A DNA stretch of 64,000 nt from Macrotrachela quadricornifera (GCA_022393335.1 JAJEKB010020725.1:85106-149105); one strand, 5' to 3'. Shown: positions 33,670-45,321, numbered from the stretch's first letter. Made by a program: numbers and translations. Notes: generated by a model from the sequence alone, not told the origin.

Positions 33670-34603
33670 ACGGGTGCGGCAGAATAAATGGCGGTCTCAG
33701 TATTTTGGGAATATCTCTCTTAATCTTTCACGTATATACTTGAATGTTTTACCAAAAGATAGCCCATTCAATTCTCTACAAAACACTATATAAACAGTTT
33801 TTGTAGAGCGAAAATTGGCTGACATATCGAACAAGAAATGAAGCTGTTTAAACGTGTTCACTTTCTAAGGCAAATCTTCGAAAGAATCATTATTAATTTG
33901 GAACATTGTAACTGCACTCAGTTTTTCTGTTTTCTTAATTTCTGCTACACTGAACTGTGCTCTTTCTGATCCATTGGGATAAAATCCTGTTCGAATGAAA
34001 ATGATGGTGAAAACCCCATATTTTCTAAAGATACCTTGAAACCGCCATACTGTGGGCTCTTTTGTGAACAAAAACAAGCAAACGATCTGCTGCGACTTCA
34101 AGAACACTTTAAATCGATAGCTGAAACTATAAACTTTGACACAAAAAAATATTTATCATAAACGAGAATGTTTTGAGTAATTCAGGAGGATTTTCGTGGG
34201 AGCTAGTAAAACATGAATTGAAAACGGCTTTTTTTTATCAAAAAATAAAACAGCTAATCTTTTTTTGTGACTTGGATTTATATGTCATAATTCTATTGTC
34301 GCACGTTTCGGATGTAGAATTTCAACCTCTTTCGAATGAGCAACTCGGTTGTTTTGAGTTCTCGAAGCGAAACGCTGAAAATCTGAGAAAAACTGGTTTT
34401 TTTCTTAGAAAGTGAACACTTTTAGACAGCTTCATTTCCTGTTCGATATGTCGGCCAATTTTCGCTCTACAAAAACTGTTTATATAGTGTTTTGTAGAGA
34501 ATTGAATGGGCTATCTTTTGGTAAAATATTCAAGTATATACGTGAAAGATTAAGAGAGATATTCCCAAAATACTGATGCCGCCATTTATTCTGCCGCACC
34601 CGT
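33670..34603. mobile_element. Foldback MITE with TA target duplication
   Basis: A 934-bp element with inverted ends ACGGGTGCGGCAGAATAAA and arms of about 210 bp, sharing CAATTCTCTACAAAACACTA and TGAAGCTGT words. It is flanked by TA (33668-33669 and 34604-34605). No transposase; internal ORFs are short and unsupported. Confidence 0.8.
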
Positions 34604-34605
34604 TA

Positions 34606-35578
34606 AAATTGCGAAAAAGTAAAATTTCGAACCAAAAAACCTGAGAAAATAACCAGAAAGCATTTATAAAAGATATTCTCGTATGATTTTTCATACAAGA
34701 ACTTCGGAAGATGTCATCTGAGTTGGCGACCATTTTGGTCATATTTGTTTAGTTTGTCGTGACTGGTGCACTTTGTATTACTATTCTGCTTTTTCTAGGG
34801 ATAGCGTATTCGTTTACAAGTAATATCTTTTCTTTCTTTCTTTCTATAGAATTAGTTCTTTGGTAGTGTACACCAACAAACATCTATCAGCTAAACATTA
34901 ACGAACGATCTATCATCTTGAATAAGAAAATATTTTTATCAATATCTAATACATAATCTTTCGTTTGGTAGCCTATACATATATCATAAGTTGCATGGAG
35001 ATTGCATACAGAATATACTTATGTGTTGCGATATCATTAATCGTATACATTGAATGGCCAAAGAAAGAGAAAGAAAGAAAACGATAGTATGAAGAAACCG
35101 AGAGAAAACATTGTGTTATAAGGAAGAGACACATTTTTTTCAGTACTGTTTGTTGGCCATCTATTTACAGCGTAGATGCTCTTCTTGATTGTGGTAACGT
35201 AAATATTCTTTTAATTCGTTTTTATCATATTTTATTTGTATTTGTTCATACAGACCTCGTTTATTAATTTAAGTATTAATGTTGGTTTCTGTCAATCAAG
35301 CATTAATCATGCGGGTGAGTTTGCTAGCTAAATCAGCTTAAAAAAATTTTGAATTCGAAACTCCATTTGTTATATATACGATGGAAGAACTCGTTTGAAT
35401 TGAGTATTTTAAATACAATCGTAAAGAGTTCTGGATGAGAGAATCTCTAAAGTGACTCAAAATTCATTTTAGCTGCATTTAGAATACTAACTTTCGTTAT
35501 ATAAAAAGCTTAATTCGCCGAGCTCTTTCACAGTATTTATAACAATTGGAATTTCGAATCGAACAATCTTTTATAGGA
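34606..35578. other. Spacer upstream of the T1/D8C gene
   Basis: AT-rich, with a short polypyrimidine stretch near 34830. A TTTTATAG just before the ATG at 35579 could be a splice acceptor for an unseen 5' exon. Confidence 0.35.
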
Positions 35579-36372
35579 ATGACTTCGATAGCAACCCCGC
35601 GCTCATCTTTTAATAGAACAGAGTATAATAAAGTTATATATATTAATGTTGGCGGTGAAGTAATAGCTACAACATATTCTACCCTATCATATATTCCAAA
35701 TACAAAATTTTCGTTCCTCAATGTTTGGCCTCGTGATGATAAAGGTTATATTTTTCTTGATTTATCACCAGATCTCTTTAAACATTTTTTTCATCAACTG
35801 CGTCGTTGGTCAATTCGTAATAATCGGTGCGCCGATGCTATATTTGAACCACCATCATGGAAAGTCAAAGATGAATTTAACGAAATGCTTATAGCATTAG
35901 GTTTTCAAAAGTATCAACAAAGTATGTTGTCTACAAGAGAAAGTTTGGTTACAAATCTTCTTTTTATTATTTAGTTGTTCCCATTCAGTGTACTAAATAC
36001 AGACGCGTTGATGATTTTACCCGTCGCGAAGGTTCGGGCTCTGGGAGATCTTGTGATACAAATGAAACAGCTGGTTGGACACGATTTGTTGATGAAGCAG
36101 GTACCGCAATCATCAATCAAATCCCAGAGTCTGGTCTGCGTTTATGCGGTGGCGGAAGTCCTGGATGGCTATTTGGTGTTTATCCTTCGGTGCTTTATTC
36201 AACAACGACTGGAACTATGTGCTACGTTAGTCCGGCCGGTACACCATGTGCACGCGTTGCCGCTCAGTCGGTGCGTGTCACTCACTGTGGTGATTATTTT
36301 GTATTTGATATGCCAGTGGCACCTGAATGTCCACTAAGAGCTTGCAGTGTTGATCGGCCTATGCCCTTTTAA
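35579..36372 (+). CDS. T1/BTB-domain plus D8C-domain protein
   Basis: Two exons, 35579-35921 and 35975-36372, give 246 aa. Intron 35922-35974 (53 nt) has a GTATGT donor and TTTAG acceptor, and the phases join. The N-terminal part (residues about 17-75) reads VIYINVGGEVIATTYSTL, followed by IFLDLSPDLFKHFFHQLRR, a potassium-channel-tetramerisation T1/BTB fold. The C-terminal part (about 120-240) is a Cys-rich D8C domain of the uromodulin type: GWTRFVDEAGT, LCGGGSPGWLFG, CYVSPAGTPC and THCGDYFVFD. T1 domains are cytosolic, while D8C domains are normally extracellular and disulfide-bonded, so this pairing is odd. No signal peptide is visible. It may be a true fusion, or two genes joined by an over-eager splice model. 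The frame is intact either way. Confidence 0.65.
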
Positions 36373-37389
36373 GCACATTTATTTGATTACGACACAAACG
36401 ATACTAATCTGCACTAGAAAGAAACAATTATTTGTTCTTAGTCACTATAGGTTTATAATGATTTTCGAAATATATACGTTTGTTAATTGAAGTTAATTAA
36501 ATATTATCGAACTTAATTTTAGTGAAAAGAATTACTGGTAGTATAATGGTTGAAACCTGAATTCAATTATCGTAATCTATTGATGGTAGTCATATATTTA
36601 GCTATATCATTATTTTTCTTCTCAACCTAATAGAAATATTCTAATCTCTGATAATTGAGTATTAAGAGAGGTTCCATGACTTCATCAAAGAATCGCGGTA
36701 CTCGATAAAATATAGATTTTTTATTCTCTTTTTGTTCAGCATCATTCGAAATCTCTGAATCCAAATATTCAGTGCATTTGATTGAATTGTCGAGGAATTA
36801 GAAGAATTTTACTGTCAAACACTCTCGAGTCTTTTTGAAAAATGTTGTTAAAAACCATCTTTATAAACTTGAGTTATTTTAAACGACAGTAAATGAACTA
36901 AAATCCTCCTCTTATGTATCAAGAGATAGAGCATCAAAAGCTGAACAAAAGTGCCGATTTGTATGTAATTTTTTATAAAACGATCAAGAGCTTTTAACGA
37001 AATACTTTTCATGATATTAGGGTGAGGGTGAGGATGAGAGAATGATGATGACAAAAAGTTCAAGTGTGAAGAAGAAATGCCGATACCGGTAGCCCGGTTT
37101 AGGCGAGGAACAAGCCTAGAAAATAAAAGGAGAATAAACTAAAAAGGATTAAAGTAAAAACCAACATATAGACAGGACAACACTTGGAGAACAGCACAAA
37201 CATATATGACAACAGAAGGACCTATATACAAAAGTATGTACACACGAGTTGATCTTGTTTGTCAGCTGATAATCATCTACATGTACAGTACGGCGGCACC
37301 CATCCGACTGTTATCTCTAGATCCCAAACTGGTCTAATTCCAGTAGCCGTCATCATATTCCACAGTCAGGTACATGTAGACTTTGGTCA
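36373..37389. other. Non-coding region
   Basis: No supported gene. Contains GGGTGAGGGTGAGGATGAG at 37020-37037, one of several G-rich repeats in the window, and a GATACCGGTAGCCCGG word near 37083. Confidence 0.35.
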
Positions 37390-37665
37390 CTAAGCCACAA
37401 CATTTTGTTTTCCCAGCCACACTTTCACACATGCTTTCACATGTGATGTGGCACCTTGAGGTTTCAGCACTCTTCTGCATGTTTGATTTGGGTATATATA
37501 TTCATCATCGTTGTTTTTCAACAACAGTTCTACTATTTTCATTGGTCGTGTAGTCGTTATCTGATGTTGCACTGTTGATAGTTGAACGTTTTGTGCAGTA
37601 GTTTGTATGTCTGTGATATTTTTGTTCGCACAAATGCGTTGATGTATTTTTAGCAGGGCTGCCAA
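37390..37665 (-). CDS. Hypothetical ORF
   Basis: A 91-aa ORF, Thr/Gln-rich in the middle with a basic C-terminus containing two Cys. No domain was recognised and no splice partner found. It could be a gene fragment or chance. Confidence 0.15.
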   Translation of the reverse strand: MAALLKIHQRICANKNITDIQTTAQNVQLSTVQHQITTTRPMKIVELLLKNNDDEYIYPNQTCRRVLKPQGATSHVKACVKVWLGKQNVVA

Positions 37666-38275
37666 ACCTCCTGATTTGTTCAGAAGTCTCCTGATTTTTT
37701 ACCTTTTCCCTGATTGAAAATCTCCTGATTTCAGGAGCTGATTTTTACCATTTTCTCCTGGTTTTTTACATGTTTCCTGATTCAAAATCCTCCGATTTGA
37801 ACGGCTGCTTTTTAACATTTTCTCTTGATTTTAGTCTTCCCTTAGTCGACAATGATTGACATATGTTTAGCTTATAGAAATTCTAGGAAAGAAAAACGAG
37901 AATATAACCAGTATTTAATAGATATCATAAATAATAATAAAAACACTTTACTTTTTATGCTTTCTCCTAACTCTCTAACGGTTAAATTTTTTTTGAAACT
38001 AACTTATGTACTTTTTAAAAAAGCCGAGTTGGTATTTTTTGAATAACGTTTGATAAGAACATCGCAGAGTCGCGGTTTTCACCATTGGAGAGAGCAGATG
38101 AAAACTCATCGATTCATATAAGACAATGACTATTAACTTAGATTTTCTAAGGTTATGAATGGCACTGCTGGTAAAATAAAATATCTTGTACTAACTAAAG
38201 TAGTTTACAACGATGGTATGAACTGGAACCACCAACTGATGATCTGCAAAACTGTAAGGCTAAGGTTCAAAGTTT
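37666..38275. other. Spacer with TCTCCTGATTT short repeats
   Basis: From about 37667 to 37835 the word CTCCTGATTT and variants recur at 15-35-bp spacing, with TTTTTACC between. This is a degenerate tandem repeat with no coding potential. The remainder is AT-rich without features. Confidence 0.4.
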
Positions 38276-38280
38276 CACTG

Positions 38281-38463
38281 TGTCACGTCTTGTAGTTCAA
38301 TAAATAGGATCTTCGGAAAGATGTTTATTGAAGGAAAAGAGAGAGAGAGAAAACAAGGAGAGATGTGGATATAAAAGTACACACTCACACACACATAAAG
38401 ACAGCTATATATATGTGTGTACGTTGGATAAAACCAAGAACAGAAAGGACAAATCCCATGACA
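38281..38463 (-). mobile_element. Solo LTR with 5-bp target duplication
   Basis: 183 bp beginning TGTCATGGG and ending GACGTGACA on the minus strand (termini TGTCA/TGACA). It is flanked by CACTG on both sides (38276-38280 and 38464-38468). It carries a TTTTATATCC TATA-like box and CAATAAAC, a possible polyadenylation signal. No internal retroelement sequence adjoins it, so it is a solo LTR formed by LTR-LTR recombination. It lies inside the downstream region of the gypsy pol. Confidence 0.8.
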
Positions 38464-38535
38464 CACTGTTAAGAGATATGGATAATCCCAATATCACTCC
38501 AGGGTAGAAGACGTGGATTATTCCACTATCTCACA

Positions 38536-38552
38536 CCTCCGCTTTAAATTTC
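38536..38552 (-). other. Putative polypurine tract and LTR start of the gypsy element
   Basis: Just after the pol stop the minus strand reads AAAGCGGAGG followed by TGTGAGATAG. A purine run directly before TGT is the expected arrangement of polypurine tract and 3' LTR. The LTR's far end was not found because of the solo LTR insertion. Confidence 0.4.
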
Positions 38553-40585
38553 ATTGATCAACCGTTTCACTGGCTTCCTATCTCTTGATGAACGTCGAAG
38601 TTGTTGTGGTTGTTTTGTACATTGTGTCGTACGTTGTTGTGGAGGTTGCTGAGTTGATTGATGATCAGTAGAAATAGAAACTTCATCTATTTCGAACAAA
38701 ATATCATCGTCGTTGTTTTTAAATGACGAAGTTGAATTTGATTCTCATGTCGTTTCCATTGTTGATGTTCTACTTGTACATTCCAAAGCCGATTTCCAAT
38801 CCGATTTGTAAGTACACCAGGAGTCCATTTGACATTGTTTGTTGCATTGCGGAAATCACGAACAATAACTTTATCACCAACATGAAATTCACGTTCTCGA
38901 GTATGTCGATCGAAATTTTGTTTATACCGTTCTTGAGCAGCACTTGATGCATCTTTTGCAGTAGGTCGAATAAGATCAAGAACAGTTCGTAATTGTCGTT
39001 TCAGGAATAGTTCGGCCGGAGATAAATTAGTTGTAGCATGAGGTGTTGATCTGTAAGAAAACAAAAACTTAGTTAAAACTTGTTGTACATCACCACCTCC
39101 ACCACTAATTCCTTTCTTGATAGCTGTTTTAACTGTATCAACATATTTCTCGGCCTGTCCATTTGATTGTGGATGACCAGGTGACGTTCGAAAATGTCGT
39201 ATACCATGACGTGCACAAAAATCACTAAAGTCTTTGGACGTGAATTGAGTTCCATTGTCTGAAACTATCTCTTCGCACAGACCATACCGGGAGAAAAGTG
39301 AATATAAAACATCAATTGTTGCAGTAGTTGTGATGTGGTCCATTGTTGCCACTTCTAGCCATTTAGAATGCGCATCCACAATAATTAAGAAAAATTTATT
39401 GAAAAATTTTCCCATGAAATCGATGTGTATTCGTTGCCAAGGAAGTTCAGGAACTGGCCATTGATTTAATGGACTTTTTGCAGGTTGTTTTGAATTTAAA
39501 GAACAACTTTCACACTGTTGTGCCACGTTTTCAATTTCTCTGTCCAATGAAGGCCACCAAAAGTATCGTCTAGCGTCCGATTTCATCCTACCACTTCAAG
39601 CATGTGTTGAATGTAAATGATCAAGTAATTTTTCTCTATAACAAACCGGAATAATCGTACGTAAACCCCAAGTAATACATCCTTGTGATGTTGATAATTC
39701 ATTTCGAATACGAAAATATGGTTGTAAATTATCGGGATTTGTTGTAGGCCATCCGGAAAGTATATATGTATAAACTTGTTGAAGTGTAACATCTTTTCGT
39801 GTTGCACGAGCAATTTGTGATGCATGTAAAGGTAATTCTTCTTGCAATTCCATTTGAATTGATGCGACTGTGCGAGAATCCGTTGGATCATCATCATCAA
39901 ATTGTTTGTCAGGACCAATAGGTAATCTTGATAACCCATCAGCTTGACCAAAATTGTTTGTTGACCGGTATTCAATGACATAGTTATAGCCCATCAACTT
40001 TAATGCCCACCGTTGTAATCTGTTTGCGGACGTTGTCGGAATGCCCTTTTTTGGTCCAAAAATAGTTAGGAATGGTTTGTGATCTGTTAATAACGTGAAT
40101 GATCGACCTCGAAGAAATTGATCAAATTTTTGTACGCCATAAACCAGTGCCAAAGCTTCTTTCTCTATTTGTGCATAATTTTTCTCCGTCTGTGTTAATG
40201 TTTTTGAAGCGTGAGCGATTGCCTTTTCCGAACCATCATGATAACGATGATAGACCACCGCTCCCACTCCAGTGTTCGACGCATCTGCAGCCAAAACAAG
40301 AGGAACTTTGGGGTCATAATGTGTCAACACTAGTGGAGAAGTAAGACTTTGTTTGATTGATGTAAAAGTTTGAACACATGAAGAATTCCAATCCCATTCA
40401 GCATTTTTCTTCAATAATGCATGAAATGGAGATAAACGATCAGTCAAATTCGGGATGAATTTTGCATAGTGGTTTATCATTCCAAGAAATGATCGTAATT
40501 GTGAAATATTTGTTGGATGTGGCATTTCAACAATTGCTTTGGTTTTTGTTGGAGATGTGTGAACTCCGTTTTTGTCGGTAGCTTC
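38544..40585 (-). pseudogene. Ty3/gypsy-type pol fragment: RT end, RNase H, integrase
   Basis: The RT thumb (SQLRSFLGMINHYAKFIPN) is followed by RNase H (LAADASNTGVGAVVYHR, YAQIEKEALALVYG, TDHKPFLTIFG), then integrase: a HHCC zinc region, HIDFMGKF, VSDNGTQFTS and PQSNGQAEK carrying the D,D,E triad. A TGA at 39596-39598 lies inside the HHCC region, between its His and Cys pairs, with the same frame continuing. A one-base loss in an A run near 38720 shifts the last about 58 codons, which end in a RRSSRDRKPVKRL motif typical of gypsy C-termini. The RT palm and everything upstream are missing: the ORF stops at 40585, where a satellite-bearing element begins. This copy is dead. It would have copied RNA into DNA and integrated it in the nucleus. 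Confidence 0.85.
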
Positions 40586-40588
40586 TCA

Positions 40589-41913
40589 AAAGAGATACTT
40601 TTTAATTAAATCACTCGCAAGTTAAAAAAAGACTTGCCTACTTAAAAATCTTAAAAGAGATACTTTAATTAAATCATTCGCAACTTAAAAAAAGCATTTG
40701 CCTATTTAAAAATCCAAAAAGAGATGTCTTTTGATGACATCTCACTATTTGAAGAATGTATAGCTATTTAAAGCTTTCGATTGTTCTGTTGTTTTCTATC
40801 ATAGGATTGAAAACCAAACGAGATAATGTTTCTTGACTTCAGTGTAGTTGAACAGTTATTTTATCTCTTTATATTTCATTGTCTAATACAGTGAATTTCA
40901 TACACCAAAGGATAATATCAAATTTACATTGGAAAAAAGAGCGAGCGTTTCATTCTTGAAATGTAATCGTCTTACAAATTTATTTACGTACCAAATAATT
41001 TATATCTGTCAGAGCGAAGTTTATATATAAATGTCGTTCCATCACCCCACCCCCTGCTCGAATATCAAATAATTTACATTTGTCAGAACCAATTCTATAT
41101 ATATAATTGCCATTCTATCATTTCATCCCCCTGCTCGAAATAATGTTGCTGATTACGTAGCTATGAAAAAGATTAAATAGATACAGAAATTCGAAATAGC
41201 CAGCTAGAAGATCTTTCGATTGCTAATGAATGAATCAGATTGCTGTATCGTAGATTAAGTTATCGTGAAAAAGATTAAATAGCTACAGCAACTTAAAATA
41301 GCGAGACGCGCCTTACATTGCTAATGAATGAATCAAATTGCTGTGCAATCGCTTAAATTGCCATGAAAGAGATTAAATTGCTACAGCAACTTAAAATAGC
41401 AAGAGGTGCTTTAGATTGCTAATGAAGAAATCAAGTTGCTGTATCGTAGATTAAGTTGCTGTGAAAAATATTAAATTGCTACAGCAACTTAGAATATCGA
41501 GAGGTCGCTTAGATTGCCAATGAATACATCACATTGCTGTACAGTAGATTAAGTAGCTATGCAAAAGATTAAATTGCTACAGCAAATTAAAATGGCAAGA
41601 GGTGCTTTAGATTGCTAATGAAGAAATCAAGTTGCTGTATCGTAGATTAAGTTGCTGTGAAAAAGATTAAATTGCTACAGCAACTTAGAGTAGCGAGAGG
41701 TCGCTTAGATTGCCAATGAATAGATCAAATTGCTGTAGAGTGGATTAAGTAGCTATGTAAAGGATTAAGTTGCTACAAACACTTGAAATAGCGATAGATG
41801 CTTAGATTGCCAATGAATAAATCAAATAGCTATACAATCGATTAAATAGCTAAAACCGGCCGAATCATTTTTAGCCTACCTAGTTCTAAACAACATTTGT
41901 ATCTCTTTTGAGA
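40589..41913. mobile_element. Non-autonomous element with TTCTCAAAAGAGATAC ends and internal satellite
   Basis: Left end TTCTCAAAAGAGATAC and right end GTATCTCTTTTGAGAA are inverted repeats. AAAGAGATACTTT-like words recur near the left end, and a 98-bp satellite fills the right half. It abuts the truncated gypsy RT at about 40585. No ORF was found and no certain target duplication. Confidence 0.65.
41130..41865 (+). repeat. 98-bp tandem satellite, about seven copies
   Basis: The word ATTG(C)(T/C)AATGAA recurs at 41219, 41319, 41418, 41515, 41613, 41711 and 41808, a period of 97-100 bp. Each unit itself contains four short motifs of the type GATTAAATTGCTACAGCAAC or ATCAAATTGCTGTA, about 24 bp apart, suggesting an older sub-repeat. 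Confidence 0.85.
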
Positions 41914-42301
41914 ATAAGCCCACATGTTACATATAAAATTCGTAGTTCAAAATACGGTTCATTACATGACCGTCAGAATCTGGGTGAAAAGAGTTCTATA
42001 ATATACCCTTCTTACGACACGCGCACACTATCAACGCTTTTGTGACAGAAAATAAACCTTTCAGGGATGGCCGTAAGTGAATAAATCCGAATAAGAATAT
42101 TGATCAACCGCTTTCCTATTAGAGTTTTGTTAACGAAATTGACCGTATGTGAATCAACCCTTGAATTACAAAAATGGAATAAGAAACGCGTGAAAGTCAA
42201 TCAAATACCATTTTAGTCTTCATAAACGGAGAGGTCAAATACCCACTTAAGCAAAAACGAGTTTTGCGTTTATGCTGATGAAATAAACGCTTCAAAGGTT
42301 T
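41914..42301. other. Spacer
   Basis: No supported ORF or repeat. It may hold an upstream exon of the Cys-rich protein that follows, but none could be fixed. Confidence 0.3.
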
Positions 42302-43133
42302 ATGAAAAGGTTTCATAAATACGATCGTATATTGAACAACCTATTTTTTTTACAGTATAGTAGTGAATACCTCAGTTGTGCGGCTAGTGTGACCCTCGAT
42401 TATATTCGGCGAACATACACAATTCGGTTTCCGAACGGCTCGGATCTGATGATCTCCAACTCCGATTCTATTCAAATCACTTCCAGACCTGAATTTTTGT
42501 ATACGATAACATGCAGTTGTTCGAATAAGACCGATGATTGCGCTGTTGAATATCTACAACGACGAATTTCCGAAATGATCCTACGAATTAATAATGTGTA
42601 CAATATTATCAAAGATTGATCAAAAATGATGTCATCATTGAACATTGGTTTACGGATGAGAATAGAAATAAATCAACGTTCCATCTAAACATCTCAACGA
42701 AGATCTTTCAAAATTTTTGACAGAACCTTCGGTATCTGTATTACCAGAAACTCCCTTGACCTGTTACTATGATACTTATAACAAGACCGGAAATATTGGC
42801 CCATGCTCTTCAAATAACGGGAGACGAGGGCGTTGTTTAATCAATTACAACCAGTGATCACACGTGATCCCGTCGCAAGAATGCGAGCCATCCGATAATA
42901 ACACAATAGCAGTTAATGTCTATGACTCTCAGACACAATATACGAAGTTGGAATTAGCATGCAAGAAAAATTTATGTAACACGAAGTCAATAGTCGAAGA
43001 AGTGATAAGAATTTTGGCCAAATACAATCTGACAGATGCCAGCGGAGGTACTGAACAAGGTAGTGCTATCAAGTTAGTCGCTTCACTGTGTCTTCTTGGA
43101 GTTGCAGTGTTGTTCGCTCGTCTACGATTATGA
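42302..43133 (+). pseudogene. Cys-rich secreted or membrane-tethered protein, broken
   Basis: The first block (42302-42619) has paired Cys (YLSCAASVTLDY, TCSCSNKTDDC). A second block from about 42680 reads LPETPLTCYYDTYN, GPCSSNNGRRGRC and QECEPSDNN, ELACKKNLCNTKS, and ends in a hydrophobic C-terminal tail (VASLCLLGVAVLFARLRL), as in small Cys-rich surface proteins with a GPI signal or membrane anchor. Two defects are seen: a frameshift or unresolved intron at 42619-42680 and an in-frame TGA at about 42853 (after LINYNQ). No named family was recognised; a Ly6-like or lineage-specific protein is possible. The upstream signal peptide was not found. Confidence 0.5.
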
Positions 43134-43631
43134 TGTTGTATTAATTATCGTACAATGCATTGTACAATTTCAGAAGCAGTTTTCAATTCTTTTCGTATAC
43201 CGTTATATTCATATATGATTCATTCTTGGTTTTGTACCTAATCGATTTTTCTAATTTCAAAAAAAATAAATATTATGCTGCGTATGTTAACCCTGAACGG
43301 TTAATTTTTTTTAAACTGATAGAATAGCAACAATCGCTTAGTGCATACCGAAAGGAGTGACGGAGTCGTCTTATTTTCTTATAGAAAGCCTGAAGAAATT
43401 GCCTTTCTTATTAGGTAATAGAAAAAATGATTCCCTATTGTGAAACACGAACTGAAAGGAGTGTTGAAGTGTTTAGAGGCCGAGATTTGCGCCCACTACC
43501 TTCGACCCCCTCCTCGTAGACCGTTACCGACGGCTGGAGTCTCTCACAAGCCGTTACTGACAGCGTAGCAGACTAGTATCGGCTGGCGACAAAGGTCATT
43601 GAGTACGTTTCTATAGTAGGAGAAAGAGGTA
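43134..43631. other. Spacer
   Basis: AT-rich then more GC-rich DNA (43490-43600) without ORFs. A short palindrome TTAACCCTGAACGGTTAA occurs near 43289. Confidence 0.3.
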
Positions 43632-43895
43632 GCAGCCTATAGATAGACTCTTCTAGCAACGAGAAAAAGCGTCTCAGTCATAATATTGCTTAGAACATTC
43701 TAGATTGTTCTAAATGATCCTGTTAACGTAATTTTTTCACTTAGAATTGCAAGATGTTTTCTGTCAACTTAATGACATGAAAGGAGGTATGTGAGCTCCA
43801 CATTTTAGTTCCAAAGCAGCTGCACTGACAAGCTTATTTTTGACAAAAGCGATAGAATTGAAGATAGTTGTGTTGAGGCTTCTTTTCTTCAGATC
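43632..43895. repeat. Dispersed repeat, copy 2
   Basis: Second, longer copy of the repeat at 1581-1715, starting GCAGCCTATAGATAGACTCT and retaining GGTATGTGAGCTCC and GCTTCTTTTCTTCAG. Same orientation. Confidence 0.5.
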
Positions 43896-44050
43896 CAGTG
43901 AGACAGTATGTTGTCTTGTTAAAAATTAATGCATATATTAGTGAGGTCTTCTGTTTATAATATGACAGCTCTATCGTGTTTCACAATTTGATCCCGCAAG
44001 GATTACCCTAACAGGTTTTTTATTAGAATTGAATATGCATTGTAGAACCT

Positions 44051-44090
44051 ACCTCCATGAGATTCTGAAATGAATCGAAACGCGTCGTAG
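44051..44090 (+). ncRNA. Decayed hammerhead motif
   Basis: A stem II hairpin (GATTC TGAAAT GAATC), GAAA and the palindromic ACGCGT with GTC are intact, but the CTGATGA box reads TCCATGA. It is on the plus strand, opposite to the other copies, and probably inactive. Confidence 0.45.
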
Positions 44091-45222
44091 CAGATCTCTA
44101 TGTTATACTCACCCTCACCCCCTGAAGTGATAAGAGCGTAGTTCTTTTTTTCGAAAAGTCTCGTCAGACATTTAATATCAACTAAAGAAAGAGCCGGTAG
44201 ATAACATTGCTTATTGTCAGCGGACTATAAATAAGCAACCAACTCCTAATTCTCCGAACAACAGTTATCAGAGAGAAGACAGTTCAGTTGAATTCGAAAA
44301 GTAAGTGAAGTTACATCGAAATACACGACGAGAAGTAGCTCAAATAAACATAAAAAAGCAAAAAGTAACTTCGAACGAAATAGCCTGCTATTTCGCTCTG
44401 GACTATGGGTGCACTAAACCCAATAACCTAGTTAAAACCAAACCCAATTCTTGGTTTGCGTTTGATATATCTCTCACTCAAATTCTAGATTTTCAACATC
44501 AAAACCCATCGAACACGAATAAACCTGTGCCACTTTTATTTAGCGTTTTTTGGTTCTATCCGATACTACCACTAAATTTTGCCTGCCATTCACAAAGTTG
44601 TGAAGTTTGGCCAGACTTGATGAAAAAGTGGGAAAAACCAAATTTTCCTAAAATCCGGTCACCTCGTATCACGTTTATAATGTTCGAAGAAATTTAGTAG
44701 CAATATCTGGTAGTGCAAAAACGAACTGAACAAAAGAGGAACGAAGGTTTCGTCGTCTTTGATATCAGACACCTAGATCTCTGTAGGAGCTGCATCAAAT
44801 CCGAACTCAACCAAACTCAACTCAAACCTTAGATTTGGATGTGGCCGTGCCCGTCGGGTGTGGATGGATGTTGGTGTAGATTTCATATGAATTTACAGAA
44901 CCATTGACTTCGACACACACAATAAACACCGAAACCTACACTCACATATATAGCCACATTCGATGTCACACTTTATGGATCAACAATGTTGATCAATTAT
45001 CAGTATATCACCACCGTTGCATCTCTAGAGTATGGCTGCGAGCGTGCCTTCCAGTGAGGCAATACACGTGTTTGTCGATCTCGATGTTTAGTGTGGCTCT
45101 CGACGTGAGCGGCTCAACAAATCATCATACGAGATCTAAACTTACATCAACTCATCCGACATTCCCATCCAGAAGCACGATCACAACCAACTTCACAACC
45201 GCAACGACACCCACACCCATTT
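44091..45222. other. Repeat-rich region without a supported gene
   Basis: Contains CACCCTCACCCC at 44110-44121. A stretch (about 44390-44850) carries CAAACCCAA/TTTGGGTTTG words also seen at 47440-47520. The 130-codon ORF at 44305-44697 crosses this repetitive DNA and is not convincing. Confidence 0.35.
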
Positions 45223-45321
45223 ATCTAATGTCGGCTGCAGAATTAAAGAGACTTCATTGTTTTTTGAATGTCTCGACACTAGCTTGAGCTACCGATCTGC
45301 GATTTCCACCAGTATGTAGCC
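45223..45321 (+). repeat. 99-bp inverted repeat, left arm
   Basis: Reads ATCTAATGTCGGCTGCAGAA through CTCGACACTAGCTTGAGCTA to CACCAGTATGTAGCC. Its inverted partner of the same length is at 48022-48120. The pair encloses the Tc1-like gene. Confidence 0.75.

Noticed and set aside
41130..41865. Tandem repeats as a CRISPR array
   Set aside because: Units are contiguous 98-bp satellite copies without unique spacers, and the sequence is eukaryotic.
44305..44697. 130-codon ORF
   Set aside because: It spans repetitive CAAACCC/TTTGGG DNA, has no domain, and its composition looks like translated repeat.
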